Shown here piece by piece: positions 39,191-48,023 of a DNA stretch of 64,000 bases; within the stretch, counting starts at the first letter, position 1, and every line of letters starts with the position of its first letter. Source of the DNA: Bradyrhizobium sp. Gha (GTDB lineage: Bacteria > Pseudomonadota > Alphaproteobacteria > Rhizobiales > Xanthobacteraceae); NCBI RefSeq assembly GCF_900113735.1, contig NZ_FOQM01000001.1, positions 1-64,000 on the forward strand. Direction: 5' to 3'. The position numbers were made by a program, and so were the translations under genes. The notes beneath the pieces were generated by a model that saw only the letters and a program-made list of their open reading frames with translations, searched no databases and was not told the DNA's origin.

Positions 39191-40275
39191 GGCATCGACG
39201 CGTCGATCTGCCCTTGAAGTGCTGCTATCCAGTTCTTTGAATAGTACGCGCGAATCAAAGTCACGCTTGTACCAACGGAGATCCTAAAGATGGGCGGCAA
39301 GCTATCGGCTCTGAAGAAACTAAGTCGAGCCATCCCGAACCACCATGCCGGCCACGGACCCCCTCAGCACGGGCATAACCGCACACATGCATGGCCAACC
39401 GCTACCATGACGTGGTCGCTCAGCGACACGAAGCTTACACACGGCCGGTGGCTGACCCATATGAATGGTCCCAACGCTGCGCAGCTTCGAGACAGAGCTC
39501 GCGGTCGATCTGCCAGTTGCTCGGCCCGCAGCTGCTCCCGGTGCGCTCCATCTCGTGACAGTCTGGCAGGAACCGCCGTTCTCGCGTGATTTGTCGCCGC
39601 CTAAATTGTCCCGCGTGGTTAAATCTCGGAGGCGCAACCACCGATACCCGCATTCAGTTCAAGTTGCGATCTGATCAAGGCCGCCTCCTGCGTCCCGAAC
39701 GCAGTGAACATTTTCTAAGTTATTGATTTTTATCGAGGTGACGGGGGTTACCATCCCATTTTGTTCACGGTCGTTTCACCCAATTCGTTGCGATATCGTT
39801 GCGCCTTCAGAGACGCGAACGAGAGGTGCCGAAGATCTGAGATTACCCCGGGGGCTTGGATGCACGAAGCGCATTTCCAAATGCCGGCTTCCAAATGAAC
39901 GATCTCAGCTGAGCGCAAGATCGTGGACTTGGCAGCAGCGCCTTAGCTTGAGCGAGCCGTGGTATGGCGGAATCAAAATCAGTTTGATTATGCAACGATT
40001 TCAACGAGCATTTGGAAAAAATCGCAAGATTTGCCTCTCGTAATATCAATTGCTTAGCCGACCTTTCCAAATGAAGAAGCCGCTCCTGCAATCCTTTTTG
40101 AACTGGGCAAACCCGCCAGGAGGTACCGCACCTGGATCAGGGAACGCTCCCTCGATACCGATGCCCCGCAACCGCAAATTTGGGCCTGGCGCATTCCTAC
40201 TCCAGCAAAAGGCTGCTGAAGCCGTCGGATTCAGCCCATTTCGCGATGAGTTAGACTCCTGCGCCTAACGACCGG
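39191..40275. other. 1.1-kb stretch without a convincing gene
   Basis: Several short frames are open here but none has both a ribosome site and protein-like composition. The part from 39700 to 40100 is more AT-rich than its surroundings. The best candidate is a 65-residue plus-strand frame from ATG 40071 (MKKPLLQSFLNWANPPGG) to 40268, without a ribosome site. This is likely decayed island DNA. Confidence 0.5.
39194..39207. other. 14-bp palindrome after the integrase stop
   Basis: ATCGACGCGTCGAT is a perfect palindrome 4 bp after the integrase stop codon. It may form a small stem at the end of the transcript; no U-run follows. Confidence 0.35.
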
Positions 40276-40690
40276 CTATCTCCATGTTCGCGATACATTA
40301 GCATTCCTGCGGCGTCGCCCAGTTGCGAGCAGAACCAGCACGAAGGACGCTGCCGTCATCAGCGTCGAGATCGCGGCAATGGTTGGATCGATCTCGTCGC
40401 GGAGCGCGGTGAACATGCGCTTGGTCAGCGGCTGATATCGGCCGCCGGAAATAAATAGCGCGACGATGGTCTCGTCCATCGCCGAGATGAAGGCGAAGAT
40501 GCCGCCGGCGAGTACGCTGCACTTGATCTGCGGCAGCGTCACCGCAAAGAAGCTGCGCAGGCGGTCATGCCCAAGCTGCGCGCCACCATCTCCTGTGCCG
40601 GATCGAAGCTCTGCAGGCGCGCCAGCACCGAGATGACGACGTCAGGTAATCCCAGCATGACATTTGCTAGCACGAGGCCGGTGAAGTCGC
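40276..40690 (-). pseudogene. ABC transporter permease remnant (polyamine/opine type)
   Basis: On the minus strand, reading from 40690, TGLVLANVMLGLPDVVISVL and FDPAQEMVARSLGM match the C-terminal half of PotC/YdcV-like permeases, including the EAA-type loop. The frame then slips and continues as TLPQIKCSVLAGGIFAFIS, AMDETIVALFISG and RMFTALRDEIDPTIAAIS to a stop at 40276. So it is both truncated at the 5' end and frameshifted near 40560-40575. It cannot make a permease. Confidence 0.75.
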
Positions 40691-40775
40691 AGCTTTCCAA
40701 CGCCTTTAGGAGCTATGCGGCTGAGTTTGGCATTGTCGGCCCCGCCGGTCGGCAGAACGTCACGGCACTTATCAA
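40684..40775 (+). pseudogene. IS110-type transposase fragment
   Basis: The segment QLSNAFRSYAAEFGIVGPAG followed by RQNVTALIKRV resembles the region of IS110-family transposases before the second half of the protein. It covers only about 30 residues, fused in frame to the SRAP fragment downstream. Assignment is by eye and uncertain. Confidence 0.4.
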
Positions 40776-41067
40776 GCGGGTGCTCGCCTGCTTCGCCGGC
40801 ATCTGGACCAACTGGACGACTGTCCGGAAGGTCAAGGAAAGCGAGACGACAAACGATCTCTACGGATTCCTGACGACGGACGCCAACGCCGAAGTCTTCG
40901 CCATCCACCCGAAAGCGATGCCGGTGATCCTGTCGCCCCCCGAAGAGGTCGAGACCTGGATGACCGCGCCGGCGGACGAAGCGCTCAAGCTGCAGCGGCC
41001 GCTTCCGGACGGGACATTGAAGATTGTCGCGCGCGGCGTGAAGGAAGATCCCGCGCCAGCGACGTAG
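40776..41067 (+). pseudogene. SRAP (YedK/HMCES-type) protein, C-terminal remnant
   Basis: CFAGIWTNWTTVRKVKE, then NDLYGFLTTDANAEV and IHPKAMPVILSPPEEVETWM are the C-terminal half of SOS response-associated peptidase domain proteins, which shield abasic sites by a DNA-protein crosslink. The His of the IHPKAMPVIL motif, an active-site residue in this family, is kept, but the N-terminal half with the catalytic Cys2 is missing. The preceding sequence is an unrelated transposase fragment, so the product would be inactive. Confidence 0.75.
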
Positions 41068-41194
41068 CGTTCTCCACAGGCGCTGCGGAACACGTGGACA
41101 AGCCGAAGCCCTGTCGATTGCGAATCCCTGCCCCGTGCTAACCGCCGGAACGAGCAGGCGGGCGGAAGGATTCGTCCCGGCAGGAGCTATCTCG

Positions 41195-41464
41195 ATGCTG
41201 ATGACGAAGGAAAGGCGGCCCCCGATCCGGACGCCGCGCGGCTGGGCGATCTCGGTGCTGCAGGAAGCTGGCGCCATCCGCGAGTGCGAAGAGCACGGGT
41301 GGATGCAGGACCGCGCCGACCCGCACGCTCGCGAGCGGGCCTTCGACATCGCACGTCGGGATTCGCCGGCCGATGTCGCTCCGGAGGAGGCCGTCGCCGA
41401 GATCCGCGATGTTCTGGATTCGATCGGCGATACCTGCCCGGAGTGCCCGCCCGAGGCCGACTAA
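41195..41464 (+). CDS. small hypothetical protein with C-terminal CPEC motif
   Basis: An 89-residue protein starting MLMTKERRPPIRTPRGWAI. The middle is helical and charged (EEHGWMQDRADPHARERAFD) and the end is DSIGDTCPECPPEAD. CAGGAGCTATCTCG precedes the ATG. A broken relative of its C-terminus lies at 46.86 kb. Function unknown. It overlaps the convergent downstream gene by 4 bp. Confidence 0.7.
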   Translation: MLMTKERRPPIRTPRGWAISVLQEAGAIRECEEHGWMQDRADPHARERAFDIARRDSPADVAPEEAVAEIRDVLDSIGDTCPECPPEAD

Positions 41465-41646
41465 GCCGCCTCGTCCGTCATGCCGAGCTCGCAGCAAGCC
41501 GAGGCACGAAGGCGAATGAGTTCGATCCATGCCAGCGCGGCGTTGATCCATCTCTGCCGTTCAGCTCCATCGGCTTCGGCGGCGAGCTTCATGGCCGCAA
41601 ACGCCTCGCGCTCGGGATCGTACTCGACGTCCATGGGCTGAAACAT
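41461..41646 (-). CDS. small hypothetical helical protein
   Basis: A 61-residue protein, MFQPMDVEYDPEREAFAAM..., likely two amphipathic helices (ERQRWINAALAWIELIRLRA). Start ATG at 41646. Its stop overlaps the stop of the convergent gene by 4 bp. No family recognised. Confidence 0.6.
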   Translation of the reverse strand: MFQPMDVEYDPEREAFAAMKLAAEADGAERQRWINAALAWIELIRLRASACCELGMTDEAA

Positions 41647-41926
41647 AATCGCGGGTCGTAAACGATCACACAGCGAGGCGACCGTAGGAATCCGGGGCCG
41701 CCACGAGCGCGATCGCGGGCCTAACCCTCCGGAGCGTCTCGCCTCTCCTGCTAGAATCTGTCGATGAGCCGCTCGCGAGGCTCTGGATCAGCGCTGCTAC
41801 TGCAGAAGGCGATGCGGGTAGCGCTGGCCGCCCCCGGACGGATCGCACTTTTCGCAAACGCGGCAAGGCGGGGCCTTGCGAGTTGACGAATTCCATCCGT
41901 ATACCATCTAATGAGATGGCAATGGG

Positions 41927-42358
41927 ATGGTACTAACGATGGCCAGCAATGTGCACGAAATCCGACCAAAGCCCTCCGACTCGGAAAAAATCACGATCAA
42001 TCTTGGTTTTGTCGATCTCGGTCAGGTCGATTTGATGGTGCAGGAAGGCTTCTACTCGAACCGCACGGATTTCATCCGGACGGCCATCCGCAACCAGCTC
42101 GAACGCCATGCCGACGTGGTCAAGCAGTCCACGGCGCGAAAGAGCCTGGACCTGGGCTTGCGAAACTACAGCCGCGAGGATCTCGAGGCGGCGCGGCGGG
42201 CGGGCGAGATGCTGCACATCAATGTTCTGGGTCTCGCCACCATCGCGCAGGACGTCACGCCCGAGCTGGCCCGCGCGACGATTACATCGGTCTCTGTGCT
42301 GGGGGCCCTGCATGCCAGTCCGGCGGTCAAGTCCGCTCTCGCCGACAGAACGAGGTAA
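41927..42358 (+). CDS. CopG/ribbon-helix-helix family protein
   Basis: A 143-residue protein with an N-terminal ribbon-helix-helix: KITINLGFVDLGQVDLMVQE followed by FYSNRTDFIRTAIRNQLERH near residue 40. Such domains bind DNA as dimers. A helical C-terminal half (ARRAGEMLHINVLGLATIAQ) follows. ATG at 41927 or 41939 could start it. It is 4 bp before a PHB-depolymerase-type esterase gene, so it probably regulates or accompanies that enzyme, not a toxin. Confidence 0.82.
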   Translation: MVLTMASNVHEIRPKPSDSEKITINLGFVDLGQVDLMVQEGFYSNRTDFIRTAIRNQLERHADVVKQSTARKSLDLGLRNYSREDLEAARRAGEMLHINVLGLATIAQDVTPELARATITSVSVLGALHASPAVKSALADRTR

Positions 42359-42362
42359 GGTC

Positions 42363-43535
42363 ATGTTGAACCAGGACATCATTCGCGAAGCCACACGCCT
42401 CACACGCTCGGGCCAACTCGTCGAGGCCACCGCGCTGCTTCAGCGCATGCTTCGGGGCGAGAGAGAGCGCGGCGCTACCGCACCGACGGTCGACCACGCC
42501 GCCCTTGCGTCAGGACGAGAGCCGCCAACCATCGACGCCAAGGCGAACGCCGCCGAGACGAGGCGTCCGCGTCGGGCGGCCCAGCCGGCAGTGGATATCG
42601 CCAAAAACCTCCGCGGGCTCGGACTGGGAGGAGCCTTGAGGCGTGCGCCGCCTCCCATGGCGGACATCGTGCCGGACGGCGTCAGGTTCGTCGAAGGCGT
42701 CTACGCAAACGGCGCGGGAAGCCGCGCCTACCGGCTCTTCATCCCGAGCGGCTATCATGGCCAGCCCATTCCGCTGGTGATCATGCTCCACGGCTGCACG
42801 CAGTCGCCGGAGGATTTCGCCGCCGGCACGCGAATGAACTTCATCGCCGAAGAACAGACCTGCTTCGTCGCCTATCCCGCGCAGCGGGCCGACGCAAACC
42901 AGGCGAAATGCTGGAATTGGTTTCGTCCGGCCGACCAACAGCGCGGCGGAGGCGAGCCTTCGCTCATCGCCGGCATCACCCGCCAGATCATGCGCGACCA
43001 TTCGGTCGATCCGGAACGCGTCTACGTCGCCGGACTGTCCGCCGGAGCGGCAGCTGCCGCTGTGATGGGATCGACGTACGGCGATCTGTACGCGGCGATC
43101 GGCATTCATTCCGGACTGGCCTGCGGATCAGCCAGCGACCTTCCCTCCGCGCTGATGGCCATGAAGCAAGGCGGCGGACAGGAGGCAACGCCGAGCGACG
43201 GCCCGCCCGTGCCGACAATCGTCTTTCACGGCGATCGCGACACCACCGTGCATTCCAAGAACGGTGCTCGGATCGTCCGACAATCGATCGGCGGCTCCCG
43301 CACGAAGGCGAAGGTCCATCGCGGGCGGGTACCTGGAGGGCATGCTTACACCCGCACGGTCCACACCGACGCCGGCGGGCGCGGAATCCTCGAACACTGG
43401 GAAATCCACGGAGCCGGACACGCATGGTCGGGGGGCAGCCCCGCCGGCTCCTACACCGATCCGGACGGGCCGGATGCAACGAGGGAGATGCTGCGTTTCT
43501 TTCTCGAGCATTCGCTGCGGCAGGGGCGGAATTGA
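42363..43535 (+). CDS. PHB depolymerase-family esterase
   Basis: A 390-residue alpha/beta hydrolase. An N-terminal helical region (residues 1-32, IIREATRLTRSGQLVEATAL) and linker precede the catalytic domain: oxyanion loop MLHGCTQSPEDF (141-152), nucleophile Ser226 in VAGLSAGAAAA, Asp in VFHGDRDTTVH and His in HGAGHAWSGG. No signal peptide, so an intracellular enzyme acting on polyhydroxybutyrate oligomers or similar esters is likely. It is translationally close to the CopG-type gene. Confidence 0.88.
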   Translation: MLNQDIIREATRLTRSGQLVEATALLQRMLRGERERGATAPTVDHAALASGREPPTIDAKANAAETRRPRRAAQPAVDIAKNLRGLGLGGALRRAPPPMADIVPDGVRFVEGVYANGAGSRAYRLFIPSGYHGQPIPLVIMLHGCTQSPEDFAAGTRMNFIAEEQTCFVAYPAQRADANQAKCWNWFRPADQQRGGGEPSLIAGITRQIMRDHSVDPERVYVAGLSAGAAAAAVMGSTYGDLYAAIGIHSGLACGSASDLPSALMAMKQGGGQEATPSDGPPVPTIVFHGDRDTTVHSKNGARIVRQSIGGSRTKAKVHRGRVPGGHAYTRTVHTDAGGRGILEHWEIHGAGHAWSGGSPAGSYTDPDGPDATREMLRFFLEHSLRQGRN

Positions 43536-43636
43536 GGTGGCATCCGCTTTTCATCTCGGTGATGGGAAGCGGACGTCGCAATCGTCCTCCACCGAGCGGG
43601 AGCCCTTTGGCATGAATCGTCTGACCTTTAAGCCAA

Positions 43637-43807
43637 TCAGGTCTTCGGCTTCTGTTCCGCTGCAGTCTCTCGAGCGATCCGCTCCGCCTTCAGGCGCTCC
43701 CGGTTTGCATGGAATGCCTGTTGGACCCGTTCATGCTCGGAGACGGGTGCCTCCGCGCGCGTTTCGCGAAACACCTTCTGGGCTTTCCGTTGGGCTGCGG
43801 TCGGCAT
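43637..43807 (-). CDS. small basic hypothetical protein
   Basis: A 56-residue protein starting MPTAAQRKAQKVFRETRAEA, almost wholly helical and charged (NRERLKAERIARETAAEQK). ATG at 43807. No family recognised; the composition suggests a nucleic-acid or ribosome-associated peptide, which is only inference. Confidence 0.5.
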   Translation of the reverse strand: MPTAAQRKAQKVFRETRAEAPVSEHERVQQAFHANRERLKAERIARETAAEQKPKT

Positions 43808-44026
43808 CCTCGTTTGAGCTGCGAGGCAGAGGAGCACGCGGTGTCAATCTATTCGTATGTTCACGCAATGAGCTTTGGAAGCCGGAAACGCCGGGTCCGC
43901 CCGACCCGCGCGCGCTAGGGAGGTCGGCTTTGGGACGAAGAGCTCATCGAGTGGTTTGTGCCCGGGGCTGGCGTTCCGGCCGCCCACAATCAGGCCTGTG
44001 TCCAGCTTCGGGCCACGCCCCGCCTG

Positions 44027-44398
44027 TCAGAGCTTGGGGTGACGCAGAAGTGTCCCCAATTTCTCCCTCAATTGCTCGATCGAGAACGGCTTACCGAGCG
44101 CGGGCGCATCCCGGAACTCCTCCTCCAGCGGCGGTCCGCCATAGCCCGTGCTGAACAGGAACGGAATTTTTCGATCGCGCAAGATGCGAGCTACAGGAAA
44201 AACCAGCTCTCCAGCGAGATTCACGTCAAGGAGCGCCAGATCGAAGGATGTCTTTGTCGCGAGTTCGCAGGCTTTGGACACGTGCGCCGCTGAGGCGACC
44301 ACCTTCAATCCCAATTCCTCGAGCATGTCTTCGATCATGAGGGCGACTAAGCCTTCATCTTCAACGAGGAGAACTCTGGTACCCGAGATCTCAGCCAT
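44027..44398 (-). CDS. single-domain response regulator
   Basis: A 123-residue receiver. Acidic pocket LLVEDEGLVALMI, phosphorylated Asp in LALLDVNLAGELV, then PFLFSTGYGG, the FATGYG-like motif of single-domain regulators paired with HWE kinases, and Lys in LGKPFSIEQL. It has no output domain. The start overlaps the end of the HWE kinase gene by 8 bp, so the two are translated together and form a cognate pair. Confidence 0.92.
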   Translation of the reverse strand: MAEISGTRVLLVEDEGLVALMIEDMLEELGLKVVASAAHVSKACELATKTSFDLALLDVNLAGELVFPVARILRDRKIPFLFSTGYGGPPLEEEFRDAPALGKPFSIEQLREKLGTLLRHPKL

Positions 44399-46568
44399 TG
44401 GCTGCCGGAAGCATAATGGGAAAAACCATGCGGCAGCGTGCGCCCTCGGGCTCGAAGACCAGATCGAACTCGCCAGCCAGGTCATGCTCTATGCAACGCT
44501 CCATCAGCCGGGTGCCAAATCCACGCCGCTTGGGAGGCGTAACCGGTGGTCCCCCACGTTCGCGCCACTCGCACTCGAGCGTACCTTGGTTGTCCCTGCC
44601 CACCCGCCAAGTGAGTGACACTGATCCATCCGGCAGGGAGAGCGCGCCGTATTTCACCGCGTTGGTCAGAAGCTCGTTGAAGACGATGGTAACACTCAGC
44701 GCCGTGCGCGCGTCCAGATCCACGTGCGGCCCTTCTGTCACCACCCGCCCGCCAGACACCGGTGCGACGATATCGTCAACCAACTTTTCGAAAGGGGCAT
44801 CCTGCCAGTTTCGCTGAGTAAGCAGGTCGTGCGCTCGGGCAAACGCAAGGAGGCGTCCCGTGAACGTCGGCAGAAACTCCTCTAGATCAGCGGCATGGCG
44901 AGCGGTCTGACTCGCGAGCGACTGCACCGTTGCCAAAGTGTTTTTCACACGGTGGTTCAGCTCGTCAATAAGGACCTTCTGAGCGTTCTCAGCGCGCTTG
45001 CGCTCGCTGATGTCGACCAGCATGTTGATAGCTCCGACGAGGTTGCCCGCGGCATCTCGCAGCGGCGTCGGATAAGGAATGAACGGCACGCGTCCGCCAT
45101 CCGGGCGCTCGGCCACCGCCTCGGCACCACGAACCGGCCGGTTTTCGCGGAGCGCTACGGCCATCGGGCATTCGTTATGCGGCAGCGGCGTGCCATCAGG
45201 CCAATAGAGTTTCCAGGTCACGCACCACTCGTCGCCCGGCTGTGGCGTTCTCCCAGCCATCTCCACCGCGGCGCGATTGTAGAAGTTGATCCGGCCGTTC
45301 GCATCGGTCGTGTAGATCGCAGCCGGCAGCGCCTCGAGAAGATCGCGCATGCGCTGCTCGCCTTCACGCAGGCGGTCCTCCATCTGTTTGGTGGCGGTGA
45401 CATCCTGGGCAACCCGCACACCGTAGAGAAAGCGCCCTTCCGTGTCGCGCACCGATGAACTGAAGATGTCGAGATGCCGCACCGACCCGTCAGGACGGAG
45501 TGCGCGCTTGCGAATGGTGTAGTTCGCGATGTCACCGTGCACCTGCCGCGCGTACAGCTCGGCATCCTCGGCCCGGTCATCCGGATCGGTGTAGTCGAAG
45601 AAGGTCATTCCGAGCAGCTCGTCGCGTGAGCGTCCGGTGATACGGCAAAGAGAGTCATTCACCCGCAAGAAGCGCCCGTTCTCATCGATCTCGGAAATGC
45701 CGACGCTGGCCGCCTCATAAGTCGCAGCGAGCCGGGTTTCACTGGCTTGTCGCGCTTCCTCAGAAGCATGCAACTTGGTCACGTCAGTCGTGAAGCAACG
45801 CGTGTTGACGAACTTGCCCTCCACGAAGCGGCTGTTCGATGTAATCAGCACATGCTTGACCGAGCCGTCACGCGCCCGAAGCCGTGCAGGATAGCGATCG
45901 AGCCGCTCGCCGCATGAGAGGCGCTGAAGGATATCTCCGATTGTCGCAGCGTCGGCATGGAACTCGGCAACATGGCGGCCGATGTACTCTTCGGGTCTGT
46001 ATCCCAGCATGTCCAGTTCGGCTTTGTTGGCACGAAGGATGATGCCTTCGCTGCTGACGATATGCAGCCCCACGGCACCGTTCTCGAAAAAGTCCTCCAG
46101 ATCCTGCGTTGTCCGGCGGACTTCCTCCTCAACCCGCTTGCGTCCGGTGATGTCTTGGAAGCAATTGATGGCGCCTTGGATGCGGCCTGAGTGGTCGCGC
46201 AAGGCGCGGATATTGACCAGGGCTGTAAGGCGAGAGCCGTCCGGCCGCGCCATGATGATTTCGGCATTGCGCGTCGGCGCACCCAGGCGAATGGCGGTGG
46301 CCATCGGACAGTCGGCGCGCGCAAGCGGCGATCCATCGAGCAGATAAAGCTGATGCGAGCCGCAGAAACGCTCCTTCTTCGCGACATCAGGTGTTCGTCC
46401 CCACAGGTGTACCGCTTCACTGTTGTAGGCGACGAGCCATCCTTCGGCGTCACAGAGGCACACCGCGCCGGGAATGGCATCGAGTGCGGGAGCCCCAGCC
46501 GCGGCCAGCGCCTCAAACTCCGTCGGCTGCCGACGAGCAGAGAGCGGAAATTCTTCGACATTTGACAT
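44391..46568 (-). CDS. multi-PAS HWE-family histidine kinase
   Basis: A 725-residue soluble kinase with four PAS domains (about 26-140, 150-265, 275-400, 405-530), several with PAC tails (SGRIQGAINCFQDITGRK). The kinase core begins LIDELNHRVKNTLATVQSLA, with the phosphoacceptor His in NHRVKN, and the ATPase half has VFNELLTNAVKYGAL. No membrane helix is seen, so it senses cytoplasmic cues such as redox, light or ligands. Start ATG at 46568. An overlapping response regulator follows. Confidence 0.92.
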   Translation of the reverse strand: MSNVEEFPLSARRQPTEFEALAAAGAPALDAIPGAVCLCDAEGWLVAYNSEAVHLWGRTPDVAKKERFCGSHQLYLLDGSPLARADCPMATAIRLGAPTRNAEIIMARPDGSRLTALVNIRALRDHSGRIQGAINCFQDITGRKRVEEEVRRTTQDLEDFFENGAVGLHIVSSEGIILRANKAELDMLGYRPEEYIGRHVAEFHADAATIGDILQRLSCGERLDRYPARLRARDGSVKHVLITSNSRFVEGKFVNTRCFTTDVTKLHASEEARQASETRLAATYEAASVGISEIDENGRFLRVNDSLCRITGRSRDELLGMTFFDYTDPDDRAEDAELYARQVHGDIANYTIRKRALRPDGSVRHLDIFSSSVRDTEGRFLYGVRVAQDVTATKQMEDRLREGEQRMRDLLEALPAAIYTTDANGRINFYNRAAVEMAGRTPQPGDEWCVTWKLYWPDGTPLPHNECPMAVALRENRPVRGAEAVAERPDGGRVPFIPYPTPLRDAAGNLVGAINMLVDISERKRAENAQKVLIDELNHRVKNTLATVQSLASQTARHAADLEEFLPTFTGRLLAFARAHDLLTQRNWQDAPFEKLVDDIVAPVSGGRVVTEGPHVDLDARTALSVTIVFNELLTNAVKYGALSLPDGSVSLTWRVGRDNQGTLECEWRERGGPPVTPPKRRGFGTRLMERCIEHDLAGEFDLVFEPEGARCRMVFPIMLPAANG

Positions 46569-46799
46569 GGAAACTGCTCTCGGGGCGAGAGACGGAGGGC
46601 CCGGTCCGAACCCGCTGTTTGAAAAAGGACATGGGCAGACGCCCCCGTTGGCCCGCCGAACCTTCCCCAACGTCCCCGGCGCGCAACTGTTCCTGAATGC
46701 CGTCACTGGTCGCCGACTAAACGGCGAGAACGGAAATATTCTACTGCCCCGTGAGTGACCGACCCACAAGCTGGCGCATTGCCCACACCGAAACTGAAA
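46569..46799. other. upstream region of the HWE kinase, no gene seen
   Basis: Lies between the kinase start and the decayed gene cluster. It should contain the kinase promoter. No clear promoter or hairpin was identified. Confidence 0.35.
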
Positions 46800-46921
46800 T
46801 GGGCCAAGGTGCGGATTGCCGGGGATCTCTCGGGACGATGCCGCCGCCGAAGTGAGCATTGTCCCTGGAGTCGATCGGCGACACATGCCCAGAATGCCCG
46901 CCGAGTCCGGAAGCGTCATCT
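46800..46921 (+). pseudogene. decayed copy of the CPEC-tailed gene
   Basis: The frame LSLESIGDTCPECPPSPEAS at 46859 matches the C-terminus of the intact gene at 41195-41464 (LDSIGDTCPECPPEAD). Just upstream, another frame reads RDDAAAEVS, similar to its preceding RRDSPADVAPEEAVAE. So a frameshifted fragment with no start remains. Confidence 0.6.
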
Positions 46922-46936
46922 ACCCTTGCGCGGCTC

Positions 46937-47023
46937 CTCGGACTCCGAGATGGCCGGATAGAGCGCGACCGGACAGGTCACCATGGACAGACGCAGGAAC
47001 CCTTTCCAGTTGGCGCGCGGTGC
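46937..47023 (-). pseudogene. Ku protein N-terminal remnant
   Basis: APRANWKGFLRLSMVTCPVA followed by LYPAISESE is the opening of bacterial Ku (typically MAPRANWKGFLRLSLVTCPV), the DNA-end binding partner of LigD in non-homologous end joining. Only 29 residues match; the initiator Met is gone and the sequence ends in unrelated PRKGR and a stop at 46916. No ligD or intact ku is in the window. Confidence 0.75.
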
Positions 47024-47137
47024 GGTGTACGCAAAACTCCGTTCGGGCGTGGATTCAAGACGGACGAGGCGGCCCAGGGCCGCCAGGCAGCAGACCATTT
47101 CACCCTGCGGGGGCTCGCTCCGAGGACGTCCAGGGCG

Positions 47138-47377
47138 TTAGCGCACGGCGGCATGTTCGATCTCGAAGCGAAGGCCCACCCGGAGAACGGGCCCGCCGCC
47201 ATCCCGCACTACGATCGCGAGAGTACGAACGACGGACCCTGGCAGTACGTCCTTAGCGAAGTCCGCCATGGCCCGGGACGCCTCCCGTTTCACGTCCTCG
47301 AAGGAAGCGATCTCCACCCCGACGTCGTCGGGGACGAATTTCTCGTTGTCGGAGGTATCAAAGTAATAGCGAGGCAT
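47138..47377 (-). CDS. DUF6894-type small protein
   Basis: A 79-residue protein, MPRYYFDTSDNEKFVPDDVG..., with the (M)xRYxFDxxD start typical of DUF6894 proteins. VRTLAIVVRDGGGPVLRVGL forms paired strands. A relative lies at 61059-61295 (MMIRYFFDIRDDQELYPD). Function unknown. Start ATG at 47377. Confidence 0.75.
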   Translation of the reverse strand: MPRYYFDTSDNEKFVPDDVGVEIASFEDVKREASRAMADFAKDVLPGSVVRTLAIVVRDGGGPVLRVGLRFEIEHAAVR

Positions 47378-47455
47378 TCACCAAAACCGCTTGCGGCGGC
47401 AGCCGTTCCAAGGCGCCCACGCCCGAGGCGGAGCTTGACTCTGCACGAACGGAAA

Positions 47456-47640
47456 GTGAACATAAACCCTGCCCGCCGCGTCGGCCGAGGACAACCTGCT
47501 GGCCGCCGCCGACCAAGCGATCGCGCCGCCTGCGGAGGGGATGCCAGGCAAGCGGTCAAGGCGGTGTCGATCGCCATCGATTTGCTCGAGCCCGAGACCA
47601 GCGAGCTGCGGGCGGGGATCTCGAAAGGATACGCAGGCCC
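47456..47640 (+). pseudogene. small hypothetical gene with two frameshifts
   Basis: Three frames in turn read as one small protein: NINPARRV after a GTG at 47456, then AEDNLLAAADQAIA, then ACGGDARQAVKAVSIAIDLL and EPETSELRAGISKGYAG. At least two frame changes are needed (near 47485 and 47525). The last frame is open straight into the next gene (47669). The recurring sense pieces argue for a decayed gene, not chance. Confidence 0.6.
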
Positions 47641-47668
47641 CGCAACGCGAACGTCAGGAGCGACTGCG

Positions 47669-47913
47669 ATGGAGGACACTTACTACGTGGCACTGCCGTT
47701 CGTCATGGCGGACGACGAGGTCGCAACCGGCGAGGCGGTGGAGTGTCGCAGCGCCAACGCCGCCGTGCTGCGCGCCGAAGCGCTCTCGCGGAAACCAGGC
47801 TGCGCAGCGCGGTCGCCTTTTCCCGGACTGGCGACCCGTCCAGCGGCGAATTCCGCGACGCCAAGCTGATCCGGAAGATGGGCGAGGTGCCGGACGATCT
47901 CAGCGCCCTTTAG
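47669..47913 (+). pseudogene. small hypothetical protein, frameshifted
   Basis: Starts MEDTYYVALPFVMADDEVAT after AGGAGCGACTGCG and reads to ALSRKPG, then goes off into low-complexity residues. In the next frame, reading resumes as AVAFSRTGDPSSGEFRDAKL and ends VPDDLSAL at TAG 47911-47913. Loss of one base around 47790-47805 explains this. The restored protein would be about 80 residues, function unknown. Confidence 0.65.
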
Positions 47914-48023
47914 AAGGTGCGATGATCTCCCGGCAGATGCCCGGCCGCTGCGAACATTCTATATCAGCCGATAGCTAACAGCGGCAATTGCGATATGGTG
48001 TTCCAGAAACGGAACGACGCCCG

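Noticed and set aside
39290..39674. Short plus-strand frames after the integrase (39290-39589, 39465-39674)
   Set aside because: No ribosome sites, no motif and overlapping frames on both strands; treated as non-coding or decayed.
41927..42358. CopG-type protein as an antitoxin
   Set aside because: The downstream partner is a 390-residue esterase, not a small toxin.
47447..47461. Second GAAC-N7-GAAC (LexA-like) repeat
   Set aside because: It overlaps a decayed gene and its GTG, has a less AT-rich spacer, and about one chance match is expected in this length of sequence.
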